From contig NZ_QXED01000011.1 in assembly GCF_003583365.1 (NCBI RefSeq), positions 1 to 64,000 on the forward strand: DNA of 64,000 nucleotides. Direction: 5' to 3'. The notes beneath the pieces were generated by a model. It did not search any database. It was given only the letters and a program-made list of their open reading frames with translations, and was not told the origin of the DNA. Positions 35,325 to 45,631 of the stretch are shown one piece after another. The number at the start of each line of letters is the position of its first letter. The first letter of the stretch is position 1. Origin of the DNA: Fibrisoma montanum (GTDB taxonomy: Bacteria > Bacteroidota > Bacteroidia > Cytophagales > Spirosomataceae). The translations under genes and the position numbers were made by a program.

Positions 35325-36698
35325 TTAAAGGTCGTCTGACAGGAACTTGCGGATGGTCTGGAACGGTCGTGATCCCTGTGGTTTACCATTCGGAATTTTG
35401 TCGGCGGGAGCGCCGTTAGGGCCGGGTGGTCGACCGTTACGTCCGCTGTGCTGCAACGACAGCATTTCCTTCTGCAACTGCCGCTGTTCCTCGTCGCTCA
35501 GGACTTTGCGGGCTGCTTCGCCTTGGCCATAGCCGTCGTTGAAGTTATGGATCCGACTGTCGGTCTGGGCTAGCTTCAGGTCGGCCATCAATTCGTTTAA
35601 CTGGGCCGCAATGAGCTGACGTTCCTGCCGAAGTTCGTCCAGCGAGGGCAGCAGATCGAGGTTATGCTGCAATACGTTCTGCTGGGTACGTTCTTCAGCC
35701 AGTTGCTGTTCGATGGGAGCCAACTCTTTATCGAGCCGTTTCAGGCGCCGGCGCAGTTTCCAGAGCTTGATATCGGCCTGCAACCAGCGGAACCAGAACG
35801 CCGACAGCACCGGCAGGGCAATGCCCAGACAAACCGCACCGGCCAGCGCAAACAAAATCCCGCTCAGCACAAACGACAGCAACGCCCAGGGGCTGTTCAC
35901 CAGCGTCAGGTTTAGCTCGTTGGATTCCTGCAGTTGCTTTTCAATCCGAGTCAGCGTTGCCGGGTCCAGCGCCTGCGTAGCACCCGAGGGGTCCGTATTG
36001 TTAAACTGCATTTGCCGGATCGACTTGTTAATCGCAGCTTTCAACTGATCGGTACGGTAGGCTTCGTACCGGAACCAGCCCAGCACGGCCAGGGTCAGCA
36101 CCGCAAAAACGGCCAGTGCCATCTTAAAGCGTTCGTACTTGGTCCGGTTGCGCTCGGGGTTTTCCTGATACGGCTGCTCGATGAGCCGGTCGTAGGCCGG
36201 TTTCAGCAGAATGGACACCATAGCCAGACCCACCGCAAAGGCCCAGGCCTCGTTCGTGTTCCGGATGTTCAGGGCGTAGGCTACGATCTCGTGCGAGATG
36301 ATCAGATCGCCCGCCAGGAACGAGATACCGGCAATCAGGAACAGCAGGCCCGCCAGGAGTGAATATTCGGGCGCAGCTTTGGTACGTCGCTCCCGTAGCT
36401 GGTCGCGGTCGGATTCCAGTGCCTGCCGGTTGCGTTCCCGCTGATTAACCTGTTTTAAAAGCTGTTCAACCTTCAGCGCGTGCGTTTGTAAGGCTGCATA
36501 AGCCGTGCGTCGGGCGTCGGTGGCTTCGGCCAGTTTGTTGTCCGTTCGCTGAAGCTCGGCCTGTTTTTCGCCGATCCGCTCGGTAAGCCATTCGTTGCTG
36601 ACCTGACTCGACAGATAGCCTTCATATGTTTCCCGGTTCACACCTTCCACACCACTGGTGTAGCCGTGCTGAAAGTCGGGATTGTTCGTTGGTTCCAT
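35325..36698 (-). CDS. Coiled-coil membrane protein of unknown function (first of a pair by coordinate)
   Basis: 457 aa. Long N-terminal coiled coil (about 35-110: EKQAELQRTDNKLAEATDARR), then four or more membrane helices (about 115-137, 150-165, 192-210, 270-310), a second coiled coil (about 325-395: KLWKLRRRLKRLDKELAPIEQQL) and a polar tail. HGYTSGVEGV near the N-terminus and DGYGQGEAAR near the C-terminus are similar short motifs. No signal peptide or recognised domain. It is the second gene of a pair, 73 bp after the similarly built neighbour, probably in one operon. Confidence 0.6.
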   Translation of the reverse strand: MEPTNNPDFQHGYTSGVEGVNRETYEGYLSSQVSNEWLTERIGEKQAELQRTDNKLAEATDARRTAYAALQTHALKVEQLLKQVNQRERNRQALESDRDQLRERRTKAAPEYSLLAGLLFLIAGISFLAGDLIISHEIVAYALNIRNTNEAWAFAVGLAMVSILLKPAYDRLIEQPYQENPERNRTKYERFKMALAVFAVLTLAVLGWFRYEAYRTDQLKAAINKSIRQMQFNNTDPSGATQALDPATLTRIEKQLQESNELNLTLVNSPWALLSFVLSGILFALAGAVCLGIALPVLSAFWFRWLQADIKLWKLRRRLKRLDKELAPIEQQLAEERTQQNVLQHNLDLLPSLDELRQERQLIAAQLNELMADLKLAQTDSRIHNFNDGYGQGEAARKVLSDEEQRQLQKEMLSLQHSGRNGRPPGPNGAPADKIPNGKPQGSRPFQTIRKFLSDDL

Positions 36699-36771
36699 AG
36701 TTGCGCATTTACGGTATTCAGTGGGAGGGGCCGGGATAAGCAGACCGAAAACTCATACACCGAATACCTGT

Positions 36772-37839
36772 TTACCTGGTCAAAATTTCCGCCCGTTGCC
36801 GCTCCGTGAGTCGATCGCGGAGGCTGCGGGCCAATTCAAATTCGCTAATAAACAGGTTAACAAGCTGATCGCGCCGGGCGTTCAATCGGGCTGCCTCGGC
36901 TTCGGCCCGGTTCAGAGCCGTTACAAGCGGCCATTTCTGCGCCCGGATGGCGTCAGTTTCCAGCGTAAGGTGTTCCAGCGCAGCTTCCAGAACCGGTGTC
37001 TTCTGGGCCTGATCGCGACGGAGCTGCCGGTTAGTCTGAATGGTTGCGAGGTCGCCGGCCAGCACGGTAAACAGACCTAACGTTAGCTTACCGGCCAGCA
37101 GGAACGTAAAAAAGACGAAAACAAACAAGGCAAGCGCCGACCAGACGGGGCGCGTTGCCCAGGCCTGCGCCAGCACAAACAGCGATGTCGCCAGCGGCAA
37201 ACCTACTTCTTCCAGAAGCCGCCGACCCGAGAAGCGGGCTTCGGAATCATGAAACACGGATGTTCGGTTGAACAAGCCAAACATGCCTGTCAGATAAACC
37301 CCCACCGCTATCCACCGATTGTCGGGAAAAGCGGGCCGGAGCGTATCGTCGATCAGAAAGAACGTACCGACGCACATCACAATGGCCAGTAGTAAGCCGA
37401 TCAACGTCCGCGGCAGATACGTGTCGACAACTGAGCGGGTACGGAGTTGGTCGAGTTGTTGCCGCAGATCGTTGATACGGGTTTCTTTCTGCTCAAGGAA
37501 TAGGTTCAGTTCGCCAATTTTTTCGGAAAAACGCTCAATCTCCTGTTCAACCGGAGCGGTTTGCTGCGCAAAGTGATACCGGATAACGGCCACCTTCTCC
37601 TCCGGCCCGGCTTCTGACAGGCCAAAGAGTACGCCTTCATCACGTAGCGCATCTTCGTCGGCGATCCAGTGGGGCAGTGGCTCAACTACAGACGCTACGT
37701 CGGCAACCGATACGTCGGGCTGCACGGTTGCCTGTACCGTGGGCGTGGGGGGAACAGGAGGAAGAACCGGCGTAACCAGGGAACTTACGGGCTGGTTGCC
37801 GGACCGAAATACGTTTCGTATGCGTTCAATAAGTGTCAT
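36772..37839 (-). CDS. Coiled-coil membrane protein of unknown function (second of the pair by coordinate)
   Basis: 355 aa from the ATG at 37839. A Pro/Val-rich disordered stretch (about 18-50), a short acidic region, a coiled coil (about 95-140: IERFSEKIGELNLFLEQKETRINDLRQQL), three or four membrane helices (about 150-255) and a second coiled coil (about 265-345: LEAALEHLTLETDAIRAQKW). Same plan as the neighbour: coil, membrane core, coil. No recognised family. It is transcribed first. Confidence 0.6.
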   Translation of the reverse strand: MTLIERIRNVFRSGNQPVSSLVTPVLPPVPPTPTVQATVQPDVSVADVASVVEPLPHWIADEDALRDEGVLFGLSEAGPEEKVAVIRYHFAQQTAPVEQEIERFSEKIGELNLFLEQKETRINDLRQQLDQLRTRSVVDTYLPRTLIGLLLAIVMCVGTFFLIDDTLRPAFPDNRWIAVGVYLTGMFGLFNRTSVFHDSEARFSGRRLLEEVGLPLATSLFVLAQAWATRPVWSALALFVFVFFTFLLAGKLTLGLFTVLAGDLATIQTNRQLRRDQAQKTPVLEAALEHLTLETDAIRAQKWPLVTALNRAEAEAARLNARRDQLVNLFISEFELARSLRDRLTERQRAEILTR

Positions 37840-37963
37840 AGATTGAGCAAAAGACCTCCACACGGTGACCAACAGGTAGTTAGCAACTAGCGAGTCATAA
37901 AAAGGGACGTCTTACCATGAAAAACCCCGTAAGTAACGGAATATTGCCTTACCGAAGCAAATT

Positions 37964-39280
37964 CTACTTGGATAACCCGGTTGTGGTGGGCTGCACCGTC
38001 CGCAGAACGAACAGCCGGAAGAAGCCCCACGACACAAGCATAAGCCCCGCAAACAGAGCACTCAGAAAGGGGTTGTAGTAGGCAATGGCAACGAGGCAGA
38101 TAACAGACAGAAGCAGCGCAATCAGAGGAACAGCCGGGTAATAAGGGGTTCGGAAGGGGCGGGGTAAACCTGGTTCTTTCCGGCGCAGAGCCAGCAAACT
38201 CAGCAGACTGACAATGTACATCATCAGGGCTCCGATTACGGATAGGATGATGATCTGGCTGGTGGTGCCGGAAAACAACGCCAGCAAACCAACCAGTCCA
38301 CCCACGATCAACGACCAGTGTGGTGTTCGGAAACGCGGATTAACCTGCGCCAGAAAGCGGGGCAGGTAGCCGGCCCGGGCCAGCGCATACAACTGACGCG
38401 AATAACCGATGGTGTTGGCATGAAATGAAGCAATCAGGCCGAACAAACCCAGCCCGGCAAAGATTTTCGCCCAGGCATTCTGGCGGCCCAGCGTCAGGGC
38501 GAGCGTTTCGGGCAGGGGGTAGTCCAGCTGACTGATCAGCCGCCAGTCGCCAGCACCGGCGCAGAGCAGCATTGTGCCCAGCGCCAGCACAACCAGCGTA
38601 CCAATGCTCAGCAGATACCCCCGGGGGATGGTCTTCTTCGGGTCTTTCACCTCTTCGGCCACCATCGCTACGCCTTCGATAGCCAGATAGAACCAGATGG
38701 CAAAAGGCAGGGCGGCAAAGATACCCCCGACGCCAAACGACTCGTTGTGCGCCAGAACGTTATCCATTTTAAACGCCGGAGCAACGAGGGCCATAAACAC
38801 CAGCAGTTCGACCACGGAGAGTACCGTAACGATAACCGAGAAATTGGCTGCTTCCTTAATCCCCAGAATATTGATTCCGATAAAAACGACGTAGGAGACA
38901 GCCGCCACGCCAAGTACCGGCAGGACTGGATTCAGAAAATGGGCATAGGCACCGAGAGCAGCCGCAATGGCCGGGGGAGCCATCAGAAAATCGATGAGGG
39001 TGGCAAAACCGGCGATGAACCCACCCGTTGGCCCAAACGCCCGGAACGCATACGCAAACGGACCGCCCGCTTCCGGAATGGCCGTAGTCAACTCCGTATA
39101 GCTAAAGATAAACGCCAGGTAAAGCACCGTAACCAGCAGCGTAGCTATCAGAAAACCAACCGTACCGGCAACGGCCCAGCCGTAGTTCCAGCCGAAATAC
39201 TCGCCGGAAATAACCAGGCCGACCGCGATCGCCCAAAGCTGCGTAGTGGTTATAACTTTACGGAGGGATGGTTCCTGCAT
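37964..39280 (-). CDS. eat: Ethanolamine permease-like APC transporter
   Basis: 438 aa with twelve hydrophobic segments. Typical APC signature: AIPEAGGPFAYAFRAFGPTGGFIAGFATLIDFLMAPPAIA. The start VITTTQLWAIAVGLVISGEYFGWNYGW resembles the ethanolamine permease subgroup more than other amino acid permeases. No ethanolamine ammonia-lyase genes are nearby, so the substrate remains inferred. Monocistronic. Confidence 0.75.
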   Translation of the reverse strand: MQEPSLRKVITTTQLWAIAVGLVISGEYFGWNYGWAVAGTVGFLIATLLVTVLYLAFIFSYTELTTAIPEAGGPFAYAFRAFGPTGGFIAGFATLIDFLMAPPAIAAALGAYAHFLNPVLPVLGVAAVSYVVFIGINILGIKEAANFSVIVTVLSVVELLVFMALVAPAFKMDNVLAHNESFGVGGIFAALPFAIWFYLAIEGVAMVAEEVKDPKKTIPRGYLLSIGTLVVLALGTMLLCAGAGDWRLISQLDYPLPETLALTLGRQNAWAKIFAGLGLFGLIASFHANTIGYSRQLYALARAGYLPRFLAQVNPRFRTPHWSLIVGGLVGLLALFSGTTSQIIILSVIGALMMYIVSLLSLLALRRKEPGLPRPFRTPYYPAVPLIALLLSVICLVAIAYYNPFLSALFAGLMLVSWGFFRLFVLRTVQPTTTGLSK

Positions 39281-39401
39281 GTCGTTCGTTACGGTGTACG
39301 GGTTTGGTTTACGGTAGTCGGTTGAGGGACGGCGGGCAGCAGGCGGCAGCTATCGTGAACCGGAGCCCCGGCCGCCAAATACCATCGTCCGGAAACTAGT
39401 T

Positions 39402-40046
39402 TTACCGCTGGGGAAAAATGCGTTGAAGTGCTGCCCAGAGTCGACGTTTGAGGTTCAGGTCGGCTTCGATGGTGGGCAGCGAATCGGCCATTAAGAACGT
39501 AATGCCTTCAAACCGAACCGGTTGGTAACGATCCATCATGATATCCAGATGGATCCGCTCGAACGGTACGCCAAAGGTGATGAAGTGATTGATGAATTTA
39601 CCGCGCAGGAGTTCGGCAAAATCCATGTCCCGAACGCCGTGCAGATTCAGCAGATCAACGCCGTTGATGTTGAGGTTAACCGCTTTCAGAATCTTTTCCA
39701 GAAACAGCAGGTTGCTTGGGTCAAGTTCTTCGTCAGCCAGCAGCAACACCTTATGGTTGAGCTGCGGTACGTTGACTGGCTCAGGTATAACCGGCAGCAC
39801 CGGTTGGGCAACCGGTGGTACAAGCGGGCGGGGCTGCGACTGAGGGAGCGGCTCGGGCTGCGGGGCCACCGGAGCAGGCATCGGCTCGACCGCAATAACA
39901 ACACTGTCCGGCGTATCGACCAGTAAGGTGTCTATGTCAGCTGGTTGATCCTGCCGGACACTCGGCGGAGCTACCCACGTGTCGTTGGGTAGCCGATACA
40001 ACTGCTCCTGTTGGTATAATAGCTGGTAAAACGCTTTCTGAGACAT
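39402..40046 (-). CDS. Conserved protein with UDG-fold/HolD-like C-terminus
   Basis: 214 aa, cytosolic. Residues 1-30 basic/aromatic, about 50-95 a Pro-rich linker (EPMPAPVAPQPEPLPQSQP), then a globular domain (HKVLLLADEELDPSNLLFLEKILKAVNLNINGVDLLNL through LKRRLWAALQRIF). The opening strand, the FLxKILxAV helix and the final LKRRLWxAL helix recall the psi subunit (HolD) and the uracil-glycosylase-like fold. This resemblance is weak and from memory. If right, it would bind the clamp loader. Confidence 0.4.
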   Translation of the reverse strand: MSQKAFYQLLYQQEQLYRLPNDTWVAPPSVRQDQPADIDTLLVDTPDSVVIAVEPMPAPVAPQPEPLPQSQPRPLVPPVAQPVLPVIPEPVNVPQLNHKVLLLADEELDPSNLLFLEKILKAVNLNINGVDLLNLHGVRDMDFAELLRGKFINHFITFGVPFERIHLDIMMDRYQPVRFEGITFLMADSLPTIEADLNLKRRLWAALQRIFPQR

Positions 40047-40100
40047 GTAAACGAAGCCGGACAGTCGGGCATCACCGGATGCCTACTGGTCAAAAATACA

Positions 40101-40132
40101 AAAAAGCCGCGCCCATGACAAGGCGTGGCTTT
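40101..40132 (-). terminator. Intrinsic terminator after the DUF2892 gene
   Basis: AAAAAGCCGCGCC and GGCGTGGCTTT pair with one G-U position; the minus-strand product ends in a U run of six. It lies 20 bp past the DUF2892 stop codon. Confidence 0.8.
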
Positions 40133-40152
40133 CGTCATAGTTGGATAAATAC

Positions 40153-40362
40153 TCAGGTTGGCTGCCGGGTGGAGAACTGAATGGCCCCATACAGCCAGCA
40201 ATAGCCCGTGACGCAGCCGATCGCAAGGGCAAAGGCCAGCGTAATCATAACGTAGGCCAGGAAGCTGGGGATAAACCCTAACAGACAGGGAACAATGAGA
40301 TCAACGATCAGAATCGCCCGGACCAGTTGGTCCAGAAAGCCAACGTTTTTCTTCAACTGCAT
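40153..40362 (-). CDS. DUF2892 (YgaP-like) small membrane protein
   Basis: 69 aa. Two membrane helices (VRAILIVDLIVPCLLGF and FLAYVMITLAFALAIGCVTGYCWLYGAI) follow the N-terminal motif MQLKKNVGFLDQLVR typical of DUF2892. A Cys in the second helix is seen, but there is no rhodanese domain. Function unknown. Confidence 0.75.
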   Translation of the reverse strand: MQLKKNVGFLDQLVRAILIVDLIVPCLLGFIPSFLAYVMITLAFALAIGCVTGYCWLYGAIQFSTRQPT

Positions 40363-40451
40363 ACGGTTAAGGGTATCGAGTGAGCCTTAAATATAGGTTA
40401 ATTAACAACGTGTTATACCGTTAGCTAAGTATTTTTCCGCATACAATAAAA

Positions 40452-40476
40452 AAACGCCCACTTTATGTGGGCGTTT
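40452..40476 (-). terminator. Intrinsic terminator of purA
   Basis: AAACGCCCAC and GTGGGCGTTT with loop TTTAT; on the minus strand followed by TTTTATTG. It lies 33 bp past the purA stop. Confidence 0.9.
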
Positions 40477-40508
40477 AGGACTAAATGGTAAAAAGTCAGC
40501 TACGTTCT

Positions 40509-41795
40509 TTAAACCGTCAGCGCCTGCCGGTGGATGATGGCTTCCCGGTCGGGGCTGGTCGAAATGAAGCTGATCGGCAACCCAAGCGATTCTTCCAGAA
40601 AGGATACGTAGGCAGCTAGTTGCGACGGCATTTCATCAAACGCATGGACATTGGTGAGGTCGGTCTGCCAACCGTCAAATGACTTGTATATCGGGGTCAC
40701 CGTTGTGTCGCACAGATCGTACGGCAATTGTTCGGTCACCGTACCATCGGGCAGTTCGTAGTGCGTGCAGATGTTGATCTGGTCGAAAATATTCAATACG
40801 TCTACTTTCATCATTACCAGCTGCGTAACACCGTTGATCATGATGGCGTATTTCAGAGCGGGCAGATCAAGCCAGCCACACCGACGTGGACGACCCGTTG
40901 TAGCGCCAAACTCGTTACCGGCTTTCCGCATCTGTTCACCGGTTTCGTCGAGCAACTCAGTGGGGAAGGGGCCGCTGCCGACGCGGGTGCAGTAGGCTTT
41001 GAAAATACCGTATACTTCGCCGATCTGCCGGGGGGCTATGCCCAGGCCCGTACAGGCACCGGCGGTCATCGTATTTGAACTCGTCACGAACGGATAAGAG
41101 CCAAAGTCAATGTCGAGCAGTGAGCCTTGGGCGCCTTCTGCCAGTATCTTCTTCCCGTCGTTCAGCGCCTGATTAACTGTATACTCGCTGTTGGTTAGCT
41201 GAAACTGCTTCATGAACTCAACCGCGGCAAAGAACTCCTCTTCGGCCTGGGGCAGCGTTGATGTATAGTCGAAGTTGTTCTGCTCCAGGATCGTTTTGTG
41301 TATCGTAACGAGTGTGTCGTATTGCTTACGGAAGTTGGGCGACAGAACGTCGCCAACCCGCAGGCCCTGCCGACCTACTTTATCCTGGTACGCCGGACCG
41401 ATACCGCGTAGGGTTGAGCCGATTTTGGCTGCACCTTTCGCCTGCTCATAGGCCGCATCCAGCAGGCGGTGCGTCGGCAGAATGATGGATGCTTTTTTCG
41501 AAATCTGAAGGTTCTGCGTCAGGGGAAGGTTATACTTCGACAGGCCATCGATTTCTTTCTTGAACACAATGGGATCGAGCACAACCCCGTTGCCAATGAT
41601 GTTCAGGATGTCATTGCGGAAAATCCCGGACGGAATCTGGTGCAGAACGTGCTTGAAGCCGTCGAACTCCAGGGTGTGCCCGGCGTTTGGTCCACCCTGA
41701 AACCGGGCAACGACCTGATACTGTGGTGCCAAAACGTCCACAATCTTACCTTTTCCTTCATCGCCCCACTGGAGGCCTAACAAAACATCTACCAT
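40509..41795 (-). CDS. purA: Adenylosuccinate synthetase
   Basis: 428 aa, usual length. Makes adenylosuccinate from IMP, aspartate and GTP in AMP synthesis. QWGDEGKGKIVDVL with the catalytic Asp, GPNAGHTLEF with the catalytic His, GIGPAYQDK, and GRPRRCGWLDLPALKYA are intact. Third gene of an apparent operon after fur and the DUF3291 gene (28-bp gap), closed by a hairpin. Confidence 0.97.
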   Translation of the reverse strand: MVDVLLGLQWGDEGKGKIVDVLAPQYQVVARFQGGPNAGHTLEFDGFKHVLHQIPSGIFRNDILNIIGNGVVLDPIVFKKEIDGLSKYNLPLTQNLQISKKASIILPTHRLLDAAYEQAKGAAKIGSTLRGIGPAYQDKVGRQGLRVGDVLSPNFRKQYDTLVTIHKTILEQNNFDYTSTLPQAEEEFFAAVEFMKQFQLTNSEYTVNQALNDGKKILAEGAQGSLLDIDFGSYPFVTSSNTMTAGACTGLGIAPRQIGEVYGIFKAYCTRVGSGPFPTELLDETGEQMRKAGNEFGATTGRPRRCGWLDLPALKYAIMINGVTQLVMMKVDVLNIFDQINICTHYELPDGTVTEQLPYDLCDTTVTPIYKSFDGWQTDLTNVHAFDEMPSQLAAYVSFLEESLGLPISFISTSPDREAIIHRQALTV

Positions 41796-41823
41796 TCTGA
41801 TTTGGCCGTTGACACGGCGCTGG

Positions 41824-42312
41824 TTACATTAATTCGTTTATTACACTGATTTGACTGTCCGGCGCGGGCTGACTATCCCGGAACGTAAACGCCAGCGGCC
41901 CCGGACCGCTGGTGTTAAGCAGCGTGAGCCGTTCTTTGGCCTCGGCAATGGTTGGGGTATGGCCGGCCGGAACCCACCACAATACGGTTGTCTGCTGGTC
42001 TGGCTTCTCAAACCACTTCCGGCGGTCTTTCATAACCTCCGTATGAAGAGTTCGGAATACAAACTGCTGGAGTTTTTCAACGGACTCCCATACAGATAGG
42101 TTAACGATAATACGTTCGTCGTCGTAGGGCCGCAGATCGGTCGCGTTGTTGCCTTCCCCGGTAAGTCGCCAGATAAACCCATCACTCTGCTCGGCCAGTG
42201 TATTGATACCAGACAGCTGGGCGACAAACTCGGCCATGATCGGGTGATCGATTGTCGGCGCGAGCATTCGCGAAATATTCATCTGGGCCAGATGATGGGT
42301 CTGGGTTGGCAT
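41824..42312 (-). CDS. DUF3291 family protein
   Basis: 162 aa, cytosolic, dimeric alpha-beta-barrel-like DUF3291 domain (MAEFVAQLSGINTLAEQSDGFIWRL; INLSVWESVEKLQQFVFRTLHTEVM; WWVPAGHTPTIAEAKERLTLL). Members look like heme/antibiotic-monooxygenase-type folds but have no settled function. It starts 12 bp after the fur stop, so it is co-transcribed with fur. Confidence 0.85.
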   Translation of the reverse strand: MPTQTHHLAQMNISRMLAPTIDHPIMAEFVAQLSGINTLAEQSDGFIWRLTGEGNNATDLRPYDDERIIVNLSVWESVEKLQQFVFRTLHTEVMKDRRKWFEKPDQQTTVLWWVPAGHTPTIAEAKERLTLLNTSGPGPLAFTFRDSQPAPDSQISVINELM

Positions 42313-42324
42313 ACGCAGCGTGGC

Positions 42325-42834
42325 TTACTCTTCAACAGGCACCTGAACTCCCTGGGCGTCTTTGCCGGTCAGCTGCCGGTTTTCGCACTGATCGCGGGCG
42401 CAGCTGCCGTAAAAGATCAGCGAATGGTGCATCACGTTAAACTTGAGCATATCGCCCACCATGTTCTGGATGTTCTGAACGCGGGGGTCGCAGAATTCCA
42501 TCACTTTGTGGCAATCGGTGCAGATCAGGTGATCGTGCTGGCGGTACCCGTACGATTTCTCGTACTGCGCGAGGTTCCGGCCGAACTGGTGTTTGGTAAC
42601 CAGGTCACAGTCGACCAGTACGTCCAGGGTATTATACACCGTGGCGCGGCTGACGCGGTACTTCTTGTTTTTCATCGAGATGTACAACTCATCCACGTCG
42701 AAGTGATCGGCGCGGTTGTAAATCTCTTCCAGTATGGCAAAGCGCTCGGGCGTTTTTCGCAGTCCCTTGCTTTCGAGGTAGGCTGTGAATATGGTCCGGG
42801 CCGCTTCTAAGTTCGATTGTTTCGGCGCTGGCAT
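42325..42834 (-). CDS. fur: Fur-family ferric uptake regulator
   Basis: 169 aa. The N-terminal winged helix ([38 protein letters not shown]) and the dimer domain with [19 protein letters not shown] and CARDQCEN, the cysteine pairs of the structural zinc site, are in order. It could be Fur, Zur or PerR; Fur is the default reading. Position next to purA and RelA/SpoT is common in the phylum. The predicted transcript is leaderless. Confidence 0.92.
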   Translation of the reverse strand: MPAPKQSNLEAARTIFTAYLESKGLRKTPERFAILEEIYNRADHFDVDELYISMKNKKYRVSRATVYNTLDVLVDCDLVTKHQFGRNLAQYEKSYGYRQHDHLICTDCHKVMEFCDPRVQNIQNMVGDMLKFNVMHHSLIFYGSCARDQCENRQLTGKDAQGVQVPVEE

Positions 42835-42838
42835 AATG

Positions 42839-42868
42839 CAAAGTTAGTGGTTATTGGGCGTGGGGCAA
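42839..42868 (-). promoter_or_regulatory. Full promoter of fur, leaderless spacing
   Basis: On the minus strand TTG (42868-42866), exactly 19 bp, then TAACTTTG (42846-42839), with the fur ATG 4 nt further on. Complete match to the Bacteroidota consensus. Its upstream edge overlaps one arm of the RelA/SpoT terminator hairpin. Confidence 0.75.
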
Positions 42869-42935
42869 GGGGTAACGAGCAGGGGGGCTGGGTGGAGGGC
42901 CTGTATGTATGCCCTCAGCGCGCTGCCCCATGCCC
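42856..42935 (-). terminator. Nested hairpin after the RelA/SpoT gene
   Basis: Outer arms GGGCGTGGGGCA (42856-42867) and TGCCCCATGCCC (42924-42935) pair with one mismatch; an inner stem GAGGGC/GCCCTC (42895-42900, 42911-42916) lies inside. It follows the stop by 6 bp. There is no strong U run, so termination is likely but not certain. Confidence 0.5.
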
Positions 42936-42940
42936 TTCGC

Positions 42941-45196
<2,256 letters not shown>

Positions 45197-45339
45197 ATTA
45201 CGTTTGGCGTCTGATGGACAGGAGTCGGTGCGATGGCTTTCCGCCCCTGTAATCGGTTGTACTCTACTACCAAGATAACAAAATAAACCTCAGTTTTTGA
45301 CTAGGTAGCTATGAAAAATAAATCCTTTTGACTGGCATC

Positions 45340-45369
45340 TTGACGAGTTAAAACTTATTCGTACCTTTG
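45340..45369 (+). promoter_or_regulatory. Full promoter for tRNA-Leu
   Basis: TTG (45340-45342), 19 bp, TACCTTTG (45362-45369): no mismatch to the consensus. It lies 78 nt upstream of the tRNA, leaving a 5' leader for processing, and may also feed tig. Confidence 0.75.
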
Positions 45370-45447
45370 CGGACCGAAAAACGGTTTACAGCAGTCGGTT
45401 TGCGACCAACAGGGATACAAAACGGCTGTCTGAAAACCGGGCTACCT

Positions 45448-45529
45448 GCGGGCGTGGCGAAATTGGTAGACGTGCCAGACTTAGGATCTGGTGCCGCAAG
45501 GCATGGGGGTTCGAGTCCCTCCGCCCGTA
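45448..45529 (+). tRNA. tRNA-Leu (anticodon UAG)
   Basis: 82 nt. The acceptor arms GCGGGCG/CGCCCGT close with discriminator A. The anticodon loop CTTAGGA within CCAGA/TCTGG gives anticodon TAG. A long variable arm (TGCCGCAAGGCA) is typical of leucine tRNAs. T-loop TTCGAGT is present. CCA is not encoded (CAA follows). Confidence 0.95.
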
Positions 45530-45535
45530 CAAAGT

Positions 45536-45618
45536 TTTGAATGATTGAATTGTTGAATGATTGAATGTAAGCGTCAGCCAATTCAATCACTCCTCAACTC
45601 AATCATTCAATCATTTTA
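45536..45618. repeat. Reiterated TGAATGATTGAAT-type spacer before tig
   Basis: The tRNA-tig gap is built of reiterated TTGAATGATTGAAT units on the left and the complement ATTCAATCATTCAATCAT on the right, around GTAAGCGTCAGCC. Together they can fold into an imperfect hairpin. A comparable reiterated spacer lies before recR. Confidence 0.5.
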
Positions 45619-45631
45619 AACGGATACGATT

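Noticed and set aside
45348-45590. 80-codon minus-strand frame across the tRNA-Leu gene (GLEPPCLAAPDPKSGTS)
   Set aside because: This is the well-known spurious translation antisense to a tRNA; the region is fully explained by tRNA-Leu and its promoter.
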